NCBI RefSeq assembly: GCF_024808255.1
Contig: NZ_JANTYS010000010.1
Coordinates: forward strand, 62,001-126,000
From: Mucilaginibacter dorajii
GTDB lineage: Bacteria; Bacteroidota; Bacteroidia; Sphingobacteriales; Sphingobacteriaceae
Length of the DNA: 64,000 nucleotides
Direction: 5' to 3'
The notes under the pieces are model-generated. The model was not told the origin of the DNA, did not search any database, and saw nothing but the letters and a program-made list of their open reading frames with translations. Of the stretch, positions 34,050-42,839 are shown one piece after another (within the stretch, counting starts at the first letter, position 1; each line of letters opens with the position of its first letter). Made by a program: the position numbers and the translations under genes.

Positions 34050-35744
34050 ATGAAAATCAGTTTGGGGTATATCGCCGGTGTATTGGCCGGTGGCTTATGC
34101 TATTTTATGCCGGCAAGGGCGCAGCAGCAACCCGCTTCCATAACCGTTAACTTAAAACAGGAAACCGGCGATATGAGTCCCGTTTGGGCATGGTTTGGGC
34201 ACGACGAGCCAAACTATACCTATATGAAAGATGGCCGCAAACTGCTTACCGAATTAGCCGCTTTGAGCCCCGGGCCTGTGCATCTGCGTGTGCATAATTT
34301 GCTTACAACCGGCGATGGCGAGGCGGCCCTTAAATGGGGCTCTACCAACGCTTACACCGAAGATGCCAACGGCAAGCCGGTTTATGACTGGCACCTGGTG
34401 GATAGTATTTTTGATACTTACATTAAACGCGGCATTAAGCCCTATGCCCAAATTGGCTTTATGCCCCAGGCCCTGTCAACCCATCCCGAACCGTACCGGC
34501 ACCATTGGAAACCTGGCGACGATTACAATGACATTTACACCGGCTGGGCTTATCCACCCAAAGACTACAACAAATGGGAAGAACTCATTTACCAATGGGT
34601 GAAACATGAGGTTGCCCGTTATGGCCAAAAGGAAGTTGAAAGCTGGTACTGGGAAATATGGAACGAGCCGAACATCAGTTACTGGAAAGGCACCATGCAA
34701 GAGTTTTTTAAGATGTACGATTATGCCGCCCATGGTCTGAAACGGGCATTACCAACCGCCAAAATAGGCGGACCGGAAATTGCCGGCGGATCGAGCAAAA
34801 GCGGGATGAAGTTTTTAAGGGCTTTTATTGAACATTGCATAGCCGATACCAATTATGCAACCGGTAAAATTGGCACGCCGCTGGAAGTCCTCTCTTTTCA
34901 TGCCAAAGGCCAGCCTACGTTAATTGATGGCCGTGTGCGTATGAACATGGCACCACAGCTGCGCGATATTATGGAGGGTTTTAAAATTGTGGCATCATAC
35001 CCCCAAACCAAGAACCTCCCGATAGTGATTGGTGAATCTGATCCTGAGGGTTGCGCGGCTTGCGGTATGGCGACTAACCCGCAAAATGCGTATCGCAACG
35101 GCACCATGTATTCCAGCTATACCGCGGCCTCCTTTGCCCGAGAGTATCAATTGGCCGACTCCTTGGGCGTAAACTTTATGGGCGCGGTGTCGTGGTCGTT
35201 TGAATTTGAAAACCAGCCCTGGTTTTATGGCTTCAGGGACCTGGCCACCAATGGCGTTGATAAACCGGTATTGAACGTGTTCCGGATGTTTGGGATGATG
35301 AAGGGCAAAAGGGTAAAGGTAATTGCCGATGAAATGCACCCGCTGCAAACCGTTATTGATTCGGGGTTAAGCGGCAAAGGCACTGACATTGGCGCACTTG
35401 CCGCGAAAGATAAAAAGGAAGCTACCGTAATGATCTGGAATTATCACGACGATGATATTCAAAACGCGGGCAAAACTGTAAACGTCACCCTTAATGATAT
35501 CCCAGCCACAGCCGCATCAATTACCCAATACCGCATAGACGATAAGCACAGCAATTCATACGAAGTATGGAAAAAGATGGGATCGCCACAAAAACCAACT
35601 GAACAGCAAATAAAACAACTGGAACAAGCCGGGCAATTGCAAACTATTGGTAAACCTGTAAAACTACAGGTAAAAGCAGGGCGGTTAAATACCGCGATTA
35701 ATTTGCCGAGACAGGGCGTGGCGTTGTTGGTGGTGAGGTGGTAA
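34050..35744 (+). CDS. GH39-family glycoside hydrolase (beta-xylosidase-like)
   Basis: A 564-residue secreted or periplasmic enzyme with an N-terminal signal peptide ending near AQQQP. The TIM barrel carries the acid/base Glu206 in WNEPN and the nucleophile Glu329 in VIGESDPEG, and the strand WSFEFENQPWFYG. GH39 includes beta-xylosidases and alpha-L-iduronidases; the exact sugar is not deducible. A C-terminal beta-sandwich (about 440-560) follows, with an insert rich in Gln and Lys. The gene is monocistronic by context. Confidence 0.85.
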   Translation: MKISLGYIAGVLAGGLCYFMPARAQQQPASITVNLKQETGDMSPVWAWFGHDEPNYTYMKDGRKLLTELAALSPGPVHLRVHNLLTTGDGEAALKWGSTNAYTEDANGKPVYDWHLVDSIFDTYIKRGIKPYAQIGFMPQALSTHPEPYRHHWKPGDDYNDIYTGWAYPPKDYNKWEELIYQWVKHEVARYGQKEVESWYWEIWNEPNISYWKGTMQEFFKMYDYAAHGLKRALPTAKIGGPEIAGGSSKSGMKFLRAFIEHCIADTNYATGKIGTPLEVLSFHAKGQPTLIDGRVRMNMAPQLRDIMEGFKIVASYPQTKNLPIVIGESDPEGCAACGMATNPQNAYRNGTMYSSYTAASFAREYQLADSLGVNFMGAVSWSFEFENQPWFYGFRDLATNGVDKPVLNVFRMFGMMKGKRVKVIADEMHPLQTVIDSGLSGKGTDIGALAAKDKKEATVMIWNYHDDDIQNAGKTVNVTLNDIPATAASITQYRIDDKHSNSYEVWKKMGSPQKPTEQQIKQLEQAGQLQTIGKPVKLQVKAGRLNTAINLPRQGVALLVVRW

Positions 35745-35757
35745 GGGATGAGAATAT

Positions 35758-35894
35758 AAAAGCGTTGCTATCTTGTTGAACAAGATCCTGATGATTATAA
35801 ATTTGCAGACCTGGCTATTGCCGGCAATGCCGATTACCAGGTAACCAACGATACCGCTTTCTCAAATAGTAAAATTCACAAAGCTACCTATTGA
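35758..35894 (+). pseudogene. PIN-domain toxin remnant
   Basis: In frame with a stop at 35892, this segment reads VEQDPDDYKFADLAIAGNADYQVTNDTAF. This is the C-terminal part of a PIN-domain ribonuclease: the acidic DPDD-KFADLAIA helix followed by ADYQVTND. The N-terminal half and any antitoxin gene are missing, so it is a truncated leftover of a VapC-like toxin. It is not translated from an ATG in the visible sequence. Confidence 0.65.
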
Positions 35895-36081
35895 AAAAAT
35901 AGAAAAGCTTTAAATTCTGATTCCTCATCTATTTACCAAAACCTACGCTGTTACTTTGTGGTACATCGTATAAATAGCACATTTTAGATTTGTTATGTTA
36001 CTAATAAAACAGAGAACGTTAACTAAATAATTTAGCAATCGGTCATTAAATTTTAGTTTAAATAACCTTAATTCGTAATTT

Positions 36082-36113
36082 AGTATCCTTAATAAAATAA
36101 GGATACTTTTTTT
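36082..36113 (+). terminator. Terminator-like hairpin abutting the recN start codon
   Basis: AGTATCCTTA (36082-36091) pairs perfectly with TAAGGATACT (36098-36107), followed by TTTTTT directly before the recN ATG at 36114. It has the shape of a rho-independent terminator but lies in the recN leader. It could be the end of an upstream transcript, or an attenuator, or a leftover repeat. Confidence 0.7.
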
Positions 36114-37847
36114 ATGCTTCAGAAGCTAACCATTAATAACTACGCGCTGATTGATAACCTGGAGATTAGTTTTGGCCAGGGCTTAAACATACTTACCGGC
36201 GAAACCGGCGCGGGTAAATCGATCATATTGGGTGCCTTGTCGCTTATTTTGGGGCAACGCGCCGAAAGTCGATACTTTTTTAATCAACAAAAAAAATGCG
36301 TTATTGAAGGATCGTTCAAGATTAACGATTTTCATTTAAGTTCCTTTTTTGAAGATAATGACCTTGACCATGAAGCCGAAACCGTGTTAAGGCGCGAGAT
36401 CTCGGCCGATGGTAAATCGCGGGCTTTTGTAAATGATACCCCGGTTAACCTCGCCACGCTTAAACAATTAGGCGAAAAACTGATTGATATCCATTCGCAG
36501 CATGCTACGTTGGAGATCAACGACCCGGAGTTTCAACTATTGGTGGTCGATTCGGTAGCTAAACATGATGACCTTTTAAATGATTACCGAACCAAATTCA
36601 GGAGCTATAAAAAGTCGGTTAGCAAACTCAATGAATTAATTGCCGAAAGTGATAAAGCCAAAGCGGATCTTGATTATTTTCAGTTTCAGTTTGATGAGTT
36701 GGAAAAAGTGAGCCTGAGCCCCGATGAACAGGAACCGTTTGAGCGGGAACTATATGCCTTAAACAACGCCGAAGAAATAAAGCGCAACCTGTATGGCGCT
36801 TACTATCTTATCCAGGAAAGCGAAACGGCAGCCCTTTCGCAATTGCGCGAGGCCGGGCAACAATTGGCAGCACTTGAAAAATTTGACCCACAAATTGAAG
36901 AATTGCATCAACGCCTCAACAGCACTATCATTGAGTTAAAAGATATTGCTGCCGAGGTAGAAGCGATTGAACAAAAAACACATACCAACGAAGCAAGGGT
37001 TGAGGAGATCAATCTCAGACTAAGCCTCATTTATAACCTGCAAAAAAAGCACCGGGTAAACAGCAACGCCGAGTTATTGCAGATACAGGATGATCTATCC
37101 GAAAAAATACAGCAGGCTTTATTTGGCGATGAAACTATTGAAAAGCTGCAAAAGCAATTAGTTGCCGATAAAACCGAATTAGAAAAACTGGCCGGAAAAC
37201 TAACGGCTAACAGGCTTAAAGCCATCCCATCTATAGAAAAACAGGTGATTGATACACTTGCCGAAATGGGCATGGCGAGTTCGACGTTGAAGATTGAAAA
37301 TGCAGTCGGAAAGTCGGAAAGTCAGGAAATCGGAAAGTCAAATGATCTTTCGGACTCTCGGACTTCCGGACTTTCGGACCACCTCACCAAAAACGGTGTT
37401 GATCACGTACGTTTCCTGTTTTCGGCAAATAAGGGCCACTCACTTGCCGAGATGAGCAAGGTAGCATCTGGTGGTGAGCTTTCCAGGTTGATGCTGAGCA
37501 TAAAATCTATCATTGCAAAATATACCGCCTTGCCAACCATTATTTTTGATGAGATAGATACAGGCGTTTCCGGCGAGGTAGCCAACAAAGTAGGCCAGAT
37601 TATGGAGCGCCTGGCCGATAACCTGCAGGTGATTACCATTACCCACCTGCCGCAAATTGCCAGTAAGGGCAAAAACCATTACTTTGTTTATAAAGACGAT
37701 AGCGCCGCTATCACATATACCCGCATTAAAAAACTGGATGAAAAAGAACGCGTAACAGAAATTGCCAAAATGCTAAGCGGCGATAAACCCGGTGAAAGCG
37801 CTTTGCAAAATGCAAGGGAATTGCTGGGGGAAGTATCAAGTAGTTAG
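36114..37847 (+). CDS. recN: DNA repair protein RecN
   Basis: A 577-residue SMC-like ATPase that holds broken DNA ends together during double-strand break repair. Walker A GETGAGKS is at 29-36; a coiled-coil region lies at about 150-390; the ABC signature VASGGELSRLMLS and Walker B TIIFDEIDTGVSG follow. The length exceeds that of relatives by about 25 residues because of an in-frame palindromic repeat (about residues 397-422). The last residues VSSS and the stop codon are formed by another repeat. Both might be tolerated because they lie in a coil-to-head linker and at the tail. Confidence 0.95.
   Translation: MLQKLTINNYALIDNLEISFGQGLNILTGETGAGKSIILGALSLILGQRAESRYFFNQQKKCVIEGSFKINDFHLSSFFEDNDLDHEAETVLRREISADGKSRAFVNDTPVNLATLKQLGEKLIDIHSQHATLEINDPEFQLLVVDSVAKHDDLLNDYRTKFRSYKKSVSKLNELIAESDKAKADLDYFQFQFDELEKVSLSPDEQEPFERELYALNNAEEIKRNLYGAYYLIQESETAALSQLREAGQQLAALEKFDPQIEELHQRLNSTIIELKDIAAEVEAIEQKTHTNEARVEEINLRLSLIYNLQKKHRVNSNAELLQIQDDLSEKIQQALFGDETIEKLQKQLVADKTELEKLAGKLTANRLKAIPSIEKQVIDTLAEMGMASSTLKIENAVGKSESQEIGKSNDLSDSRTSGLSDHLTKNGVDHVRFLFSANKGHSLAEMSKVASGGELSRLMLSIKSIIAKYTALPTIIFDEIDTGVSGEVANKVGQIMERLADNLQVITITHLPQIASKGKNHYFVYKDDSAAITYTRIKKLDEKERVTEIAKMLSGDKPGESALQNARELLGEVSSS
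37304..37380. repeat. Inverted-repeat cluster inside recN
   Basis: The left part contains four tandem GGAAAGTC- or GGAAATC-like units (37304-37339). The right part contains the inverse (TTTCGGAC, CTCGGAC, TTCCGGAC, TTTCGGAC; 37348-37379). Together they form an imperfect hairpin. It is in frame with recN and encodes the stretch GKSESQEIGKSNDLSDSRTSG. Confidence 0.8.
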
Positions 37848-37972
37848 TATCAAGTAGTAAGACAGCTTCATGCCTTTTATACGATAGTGGCAGGACAAAA
37901 AATCTTACTACTTACTACTTACTACCTGCTACTTTTAAAAATCTTGATACTTGATACTAACTACTTGATACT
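37832..37972. repeat. 23-bp inverted repeat at the recN stop codon
   Basis: A 23-base arm at 37832-37854 (from AGTATCAAGTAG) has an exact inverse at 37950-37972 (from CTTGATACTAAC). The centre contains further CTTACTACTTACTACTT units. The left arm supplies the last four recN codons and its TAG. The whole 160-base spacer to fabI is made of this element. Confidence 0.85.
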
Positions 37973-38010
37973 AATATTATAACTTTGCTCCAATTACATA
38001 AACTCAACAC

Positions 38011-38823
38011 ATGGCTTATAATTTATTAAAAGGCAAAAAAGGGATCATATTTGGTGCCTTAAATGAGCAATCCATCGCCTGGAAGGTAGCGCAGCGCGCT
38101 GTACAGGAAGGTGCCGAAATTGTATTATCAAACGCCCCTATCGCGTTACGTATGGGCGAACTCAATAAACTTGCCGAAGAATGCAATGCCCCTATCATAG
38201 GTGCCGATGTTACCAGCAATGATGATATCAACAACCTTTTCACCAAAACAAAAGAACATTTTGGCGGCGGTGTTGATTTTATTTTGCACTCTATCGGGAT
38301 GAGCATCAACGTTCGTAAAAACATTCCTTACCCAGAAAACAACTACGATTTTACCCATAAAGGTTTTGATATTTCGGCTTTAAGCCTGCACCGCATTTTA
38401 CAGGCCGCTATGAAACATGACGCCATTAATGAATGGGGATCTGTTTTGGCTTTAAGCTATATAGCCGGTCAGCGTTACTTCCCTGGCTATAATGATATGG
38501 CCGATAACAAAGCTGTATTAGAAAGCATTGCCCGTAACTTTGGTTATGAGTATGGTGTAAGCAAAAAAGTACGTGTAAATACCATTTCACAATCGCCAAC
38601 CCGCACCACTGCAGGTTCGGGCGTTAAAGGCTTTGACGGCTTTATTGATTTTGCCGAAAAGATGAGTCCGCTTGGTAATGCTGATGCAGACCAATGTGCT
38701 GATTACTGCGTATCAATGTTCAGCGATCTTACCAAAATGGTAACCATGCAAAATCTTTTCCACGATGGTGGTTTCTCATTTACCGGCGTAACACAAGCTG
38801 TTATTGACCAGATGGGGAAATAG
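38011..38823 (+). CDS. fabI: Enoyl-[acyl-carrier-protein] reductase FabI
   Basis: A 270-residue NADH-dependent enzyme that reduces trans-2-enoyl-ACP in fatty-acid elongation; the target of triclosan-type inhibitors. The FabI cofactor pattern is GIIFGALNEQSIAWKVAQ. The catalytic motif YNDMADNK (Y-x6-K) follows GQRYFPG, and VNTISQSPTRTTAGSG is the C-terminal lid. The gene is followed at once by a strong terminator. Confidence 0.96.
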   Translation: MAYNLLKGKKGIIFGALNEQSIAWKVAQRAVQEGAEIVLSNAPIALRMGELNKLAEECNAPIIGADVTSNDDINNLFTKTKEHFGGGVDFILHSIGMSINVRKNIPYPENNYDFTHKGFDISALSLHRILQAAMKHDAINEWGSVLALSYIAGQRYFPGYNDMADNKAVLESIARNFGYEYGVSKKVRVNTISQSPTRTTAGSGVKGFDGFIDFAEKMSPLGNADADQCADYCVSMFSDLTKMVTMQNLFHDGGFSFTGVTQAVIDQMGK

Positions 38824-38833
38824 GCTAAAGGCT

Positions 38834-38873
38834 AAAAAAATAGCGGTGGGGATTTTCCCACCGCTATTTTTTT
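38834..38873 (+). terminator. fabI terminator
   Basis: ATAGCGGTGGG pairs perfectly with CCCACCGCTAT (6-base loop), flanked by seven A and seven T, 11 bases after the stop. Confidence 0.95.
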
Positions 38874-38950
38874 ATAAAAACGATCAAAAAAATCGTCATT
38901 GCCTTTTTTAAAACCGTGGCCTCTGAAGCCAGAAATCACATAAAAGATTT

Positions 38951-39075
38951 GTCATCCTGAGGAACGAAGGATCTTCTTCACCCTGCTCATCGCAGACTTT
39001 TATAGCGAAGAAGATCCTTCACTATGTTCAGGATGACAAACGTTTTTTACAAAACGCCATAGGTAGGAACGAAGC
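38951..39075. repeat. Intergenic palindromic repeat cluster C
   Basis: GTCATCCTGA at 38951 and TCAGGATGAC ending at 39037 close a long hairpin with inner GAAGGATCTTCTTC / GAAGAAGATCCTTC arms. A short GAACGAAGCAATGACGG tail follows. It sits in the convergent spacer between fabI and the lipoprotein gene. Confidence 0.85.
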
Positions 39076-39129
39076 AATGACGGTCTTTTTAGTTTTAAAC
39101 AGCTCTCTGTAATAACTATTCATCATAAC

Positions 39130-39166
39130 AAAAAAGGAGCTTTGCGATCGCAAAGCTCCTTTTTTG
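39130..39166 (-). terminator. Bidirectional terminator with GCGATCGC core
   Basis: GGAGCTTTGCGA pairs perfectly with TCGCAAAGCTCC, flanked by A and T runs. Its centre is GCGATCGC, the same octamer as the centre of the palindrome at 41991. It ends the lipoprotein gene transcript. Confidence 0.85.
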
Positions 39167-39184
39167 TTGGATAACCTCAACAGT

Positions 39185-39628
39185 TTACTGAGGTTGAGAA
39201 TCAACCAAAACAATTTTCACAACCAAATCGCTTGTTGGCAATATTGCAGTGGTTCCATTTGGAGACTGCGCAAAAAGCTGAACTAAGTTCTTAGAATGGG
39301 TGTAGCTATAAGCAACACCACTGTAAGTTTGAGGCAGGGCTTCATAGGTGGTACCATTATCTCCGGATATAGATACTATAACACCATCATTCGCTTGAGT
39401 ATAACCGTCAAGCTCGGGTAATTCACCATCTTTTCCTAAATTAACTAAGTAGGATTTTGTTCCGGTTGATGGATCAGTATTTAATATCCAATCACCTGTA
39501 CTACTTGCACTTGTTCCACCTTTAACAGTGAAAAACACAGTGCGATTAGCCGGTGTAATGTATTTTTTAGTACATGAGGTAGCTGCGATCAGCATAGTGC
39601 AGCAAATAAGAGTTAAGATTTTTTTCAT
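39185..39628 (-). CDS. Putative lipoprotein, function unknown
   Basis: A 147-residue protein with a signal peptide ending in the lipobox AATSC (Cys19). The mature part is Ser/Thr/Gly-rich and beta-strand-like, with two NGTT or GTTYEAL segments, as in extracellular beta-sandwich proteins. No family is recognised. It is probably monocistronic. Confidence 0.7.
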   Translation of the reverse strand: MKKILTLICCTMLIAATSCTKKYITPANRTVFFTVKGGTSASSTGDWILNTDPSTGTKSYLVNLGKDGELPELDGYTQANDGVIVSISGDNGTTYEALPQTYSGVAYSYTHSKNLVQLFAQSPNGTTAILPTSDLVVKIVLVDSQPQ

Positions 39629-39716
39629 AATGTTTCGATTGTATATACTGTAAGAACAATATAATTAAAAAAGGTTTAACGAAATTTGAGATAATTTATT
39701 TCAAAAGCTTACCTGC

Positions 39717-40394
39717 TTACTCATTTATATAGGGTAACAAATGCTTTTTCCATAAATAATAACCGTACGGAGTAAGATGTATGCCATCAATTGTAGCCAG
39801 CGGATTAAGCTTGCCATCAACAATAAAATCATGATACATATTAATGTAAGGAATATTATGAACCTTGCAATAATCCATTATCCTACTGTTGTAACCTTCA
39901 ATTCGCTCGTTAAACTTTGATGTCATTGTAGGTAAAACCGATTGAACAAAAAGCTTCGTGCGTGGCGAGACTGTTTTGGCAAGAGTACACATTTCAACAA
40001 AGTTTTTAAAGGCATCATCCATATTGAGCCCGTTTTGGACATCGTTAATCCCTCCCTCTAAAAAGATTTTGGGCGGTTTTCTTACAATGATTCTTTTGAA
40101 ATTATTTAGTATGGCCGGGGTTTCAGTACCTCCAAAACCCATATTTTTGAGATGCGGGTTATTAAACTCCTCCTGCAAACGAAAATTCTGGGTGAGGCTG
40201 GTACCGATAAAAATAATTTCTGTACTATCATGTGCTGTACTGAAAAGTTCATTCCATTTTTGCCTTTCAAACTGATGCCGGCTTTCAATGCCAAAAAGCA
40301 CTTTTTTGTCAATAAAATATCCAATGGTTAGTACGTTTAGCGCGATAGAAATAATGAAAATATATTTATAAATGAGTTTTTTATTAATAGCCAT
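39717..40394 (-). CDS. SGNH/GDSL hydrolase, membrane-anchored
   Basis: A 225-residue protein. An N-terminal membrane segment (about 10-30) anchors an SGNH esterase domain: block I is IGTSLTQ (catalytic Ser), block III LEGGINDV and block V DGIHLTPYGY (Asp and His). Members cleave acetyl or other esters from carbohydrates or lipids. It is upstream, on the same strand, of the lipoprotein gene with an 88-base gap. Confidence 0.88.
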   Translation of the reverse strand: MAINKKLIYKYIFIISIALNVLTIGYFIDKKVLFGIESRHQFERQKWNELFSTAHDSTEIIFIGTSLTQNFRLQEEFNNPHLKNMGFGGTETPAILNNFKRIIVRKPPKIFLEGGINDVQNGLNMDDAFKNFVEMCTLAKTVSPRTKLFVQSVLPTMTSKFNERIEGYNSRIMDYCKVHNIPYINMYHDFIVDGKLNPLATIDGIHLTPYGYYLWKKHLLPYINE

Positions 40395-40506
40395 GTAATA
40401 GATTCAAGTATGTGCGTTAAAGATACAATTTATAGAAATATTCAACAGATTAGCTGCCCCAATAAAAGCATTTGCAATTAACTAATATTTTAGTTTAACT
40501 TTATCT

Positions 40507-41634
40507 ATGCTAAAACAGCTTCTTTTGTTATTCTTTATTTTTCCTTCTTTTTGCTTCGCCCAGGTACTAATTACCGGGAAAATCATTAATGCTGATGATA
40601 AAAAGCCGGTGGCTAATGCCAGTGTATTTTTAAACAATGCCATTGTTGGCGATAAAACTGCCGACGACGGCACCTTCACACTCCGCAATGTAAAGCCCGG
40701 CCAGTATACTTTTATTGTTACCGCCGTTGGCTTTGAAACCCACAGCATTACTTTGATGGCCGGTACAGCCAATATCGCCCTACCCGAAATTTCCCTGGCA
40801 CCCAAAACAATCATGCTGCAGGAGGTAAACATCAAGCCCGACCCAAACCGACAACGCAACTATGATGATTTTAAACGCCTTTTCCTGGGCACATCGGCCA
40901 ACGCCGCGCAATGCAAGATTCTGAACCCCGATGTAGTTGATGTAGATTTTGACTCTAAAAAAATGGTCTTATCAGCCTCAAGCAGAGACGATTTTATTGA
41001 AGTAGAAAACAAAGCCCTGGGCTATTTAATAAAGTATAAGCTTACCGCCTTTAGTTACGATGCAAAACATATGTTTTATTACGAAGGGGTTTCGGTATTC
41101 CAGGAGTTAAAAGGAAGTAAAGGGCAGCAACGCAAATGGCAAAAGAACCGGATGGTTGCTTATCTTGGCTCGTCCATGCATTTTTTGCGGTCGGTAATTA
41201 GCGGACAAACAGATAAAGATGGCTTTGAAGTGTTAAGGCTGGTACGCAAGCCCAACCCCAATTATAAAGAAGGGCGCATGGGGGCCAACAACTATAAATA
41301 TAACCAGTCATTATATACCAAACCGGCACTTACACCGGCAGATTTTTCACACCCTACAGACCAGCCCGGTTTATTCGCTATTGGTTTTACCGACTGCCTG
41401 TACGTGATCTTCAAAAACAAACGTGTGGAAACCGATCTATCTGTTTATCATCCTATAGAAGTACCCAACTACCCGGTAACTATACTGGCTTTTGACGAAC
41501 TTTATGCTTTTTTTGACCACAATGGCATCATCACCAACCCGCACAGCGTTATTTTTGAAGGCGATTGGGGTGCCAGTCGTGTTGCCGAAATGTTACCGGT
41601 AGATTATGAACCCGAAAAAGCCAATGGAAAATAA
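40507..41634 (+). CDS. Carboxypeptidase-regulatory-like domain protein, secreted
   Basis: A 375-residue secreted protein: signal peptide to about residue 19 (PSFCFAQ), then a CarboxypepD_reg-like beta-sandwich (about 22-110: VLITGKIINADDKKPVANASVFLNNA, and TLRNVKPGQYTFIVTAVGFE). The remainder holds conserved segments SSMHFLRSVISG, VFQELKGSKGQQRKWQKNRMVAYLG and PGLFAIGFTDCLYVIF. No enzymatic motif is evident. It is common in Bacteroidota, possibly linked to surface assembly. It is followed immediately by a frameshifted paralogue. Confidence 0.88.
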   Translation: MLKQLLLLFFIFPSFCFAQVLITGKIINADDKKPVANASVFLNNAIVGDKTADDGTFTLRNVKPGQYTFIVTAVGFETHSITLMAGTANIALPEISLAPKTIMLQEVNIKPDPNRQRNYDDFKRLFLGTSANAAQCKILNPDVVDVDFDSKKMVLSASSRDDFIEVENKALGYLIKYKLTAFSYDAKHMFYYEGVSVFQELKGSKGQQRKWQKNRMVAYLGSSMHFLRSVISGQTDKDGFEVLRLVRKPNPNYKEGRMGANNYKYNQSLYTKPALTPADFSHPTDQPGLFAIGFTDCLYVIFKNKRVETDLSVYHPIEVPNYPVTILAFDELYAFFDHNGIITNPHSVIFEGDWGASRVAEMLPVDYEPEKANGK

Positions 41635-41657
41635 CCAATTTATTTTTAGCTTTATTG

Positions 41658-42757
41658 ATGCTAAAACCTTTATTCTTATTGTTCCTGTGCTTTCCTTTGA
41701 CATGCTTTGCCCAGTTTAACATAACGGGAAGAGTTATAGATAAAAGATATAAAACTCCCATATTAAATGCTAAAGTATTTTTAACTGATGATACCGCCAG
41801 GTACAAAACAAATGACGACGGCGCGTTTACAATTCCGAATGTAAAGCCGGGAGAATACACGCTTGTAATAACGTCGGCAGATTATGAAACCTATGCTAAT
41901 TCATGGCATGTTTATGATAACAACGTTTCTTTACCAGATATAAACTTGCTGGGAGTAGATGAATTGGATGTTGTTAATAACAAATACAACAAGGTCGCGA
42001 TCGCGACCTTGCTATTTTTAAGGAAGTATTTTTAGGTAGTTCAGGCAACGCAAAGGAATGTACCATTTTAAACCCCGATGCTATTTTTGTAAAATATAAT
42101 CCGCTCTTAAAAAAAATAACAGCTTTTTCTGACGAAGAGATTGAGGTTGAAAACAAAGCCCTGGGATATCTTATAAAATATAAATTAGATATCTTTTATT
42201 ACAGACCAAACGGATCCACATATCTCGATGGCAAGCCTACCTTTGAAGAATTAAAAGGCAGTGATACTGACAAGAAAAGATGGAAGAAACGACGCCAAAC
42301 CGCTTATTTTGGCTCGTCGATGCACTTTCTTAGATCTGTGCTTGGCAATAATTTAGATGAAGAAGGCTTTAAAGTTTTGAAATTAACCCGGCAACCCAAT
42401 CCTGATTATAACACACCCGGGTATTACGGCCTCCCCTATATCCAAACGTTATTTAAGGACGATCCCTTAACAACAAAGAGTTTCGCTCACAAAACGGATA
42501 CGCGGGGAGTGTTTTCATTGAACTTTGCCGATTGTATGTATATTATATATACCAAAAAGCACGACCGTACAAACGTAAATAGAATTAACCTGCCGGCATA
42601 TGCTCCCCCATACGCAACTACCATAATAACATTCAATGAACAATATGCTTTTTTTGGATCCAACGGAGTGATAACCAACCCGCAAAGTATTCTTGTTGAA
42701 GGTGAGTGGGGTGCAGCTGGCATCGCAAATCTTTTGCCTCCAGATTATCAGCCTTAA
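41658..42757 (+). pseudogene. Paralogue of the previous gene, split by a 20-bp palindrome
   Basis: The first frame (41658-42035) has a signal peptide ending TCFAQ and a CarboxypepD_reg domain, then reads into a stop. A second frame from about 42011 to 42757 continues the paralogue with VFLGSSGNAKECTILNPD, SSMHFLRSVLG and FNEQYAFFGSNGV. Removing the perfect palindrome at 41991-42010 joins the two frames directly (YN then AIFKEVFLG). In the intact paralogue at 40507 the joined region reads RNYDDFKRLFLGTSANAAQC. The gene is therefore disrupted by the insertion; the two halves could only function as fragments. Confidence 0.85.
41991..42010. mobile_element. Perfect 20-bp palindrome inserted in a gene
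   Basis: AAGGTCGCGATCGCGACCTT is self-complementary end to end and has GCGATCGC in its centre. Its excision restores the reading frame of the gene. A T run follows (GCTATTTTT), so it could also act as a terminator. Confidence 0.85.
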
Positions 42758-42790
42758 AAGGAAAAGAGAAACTGATCCGCCCCAACAAAA

Positions 42791-42818
42791 AACCCCGCTT
42801 GCCTAAACAAACGGGGTT
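42791..42818. terminator. Bidirectional terminator between the frameshifted gene and clpC
   Basis: AACCCCG pairs with CGGGGTT over a 14-base loop, with flanking A and T runs. It lies in the convergent spacer. Confidence 0.75.
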
Positions 42819-42839
42819 GAATTTTTATTAATATCGAAC

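Noticed and set aside
41991..42035. Programmed frameshift in the carboxypeptidase-regulatory-like gene
   Set aside because: There is no slippery heptamer at the junction; a 20-base palindrome insertion explains the shift completely.
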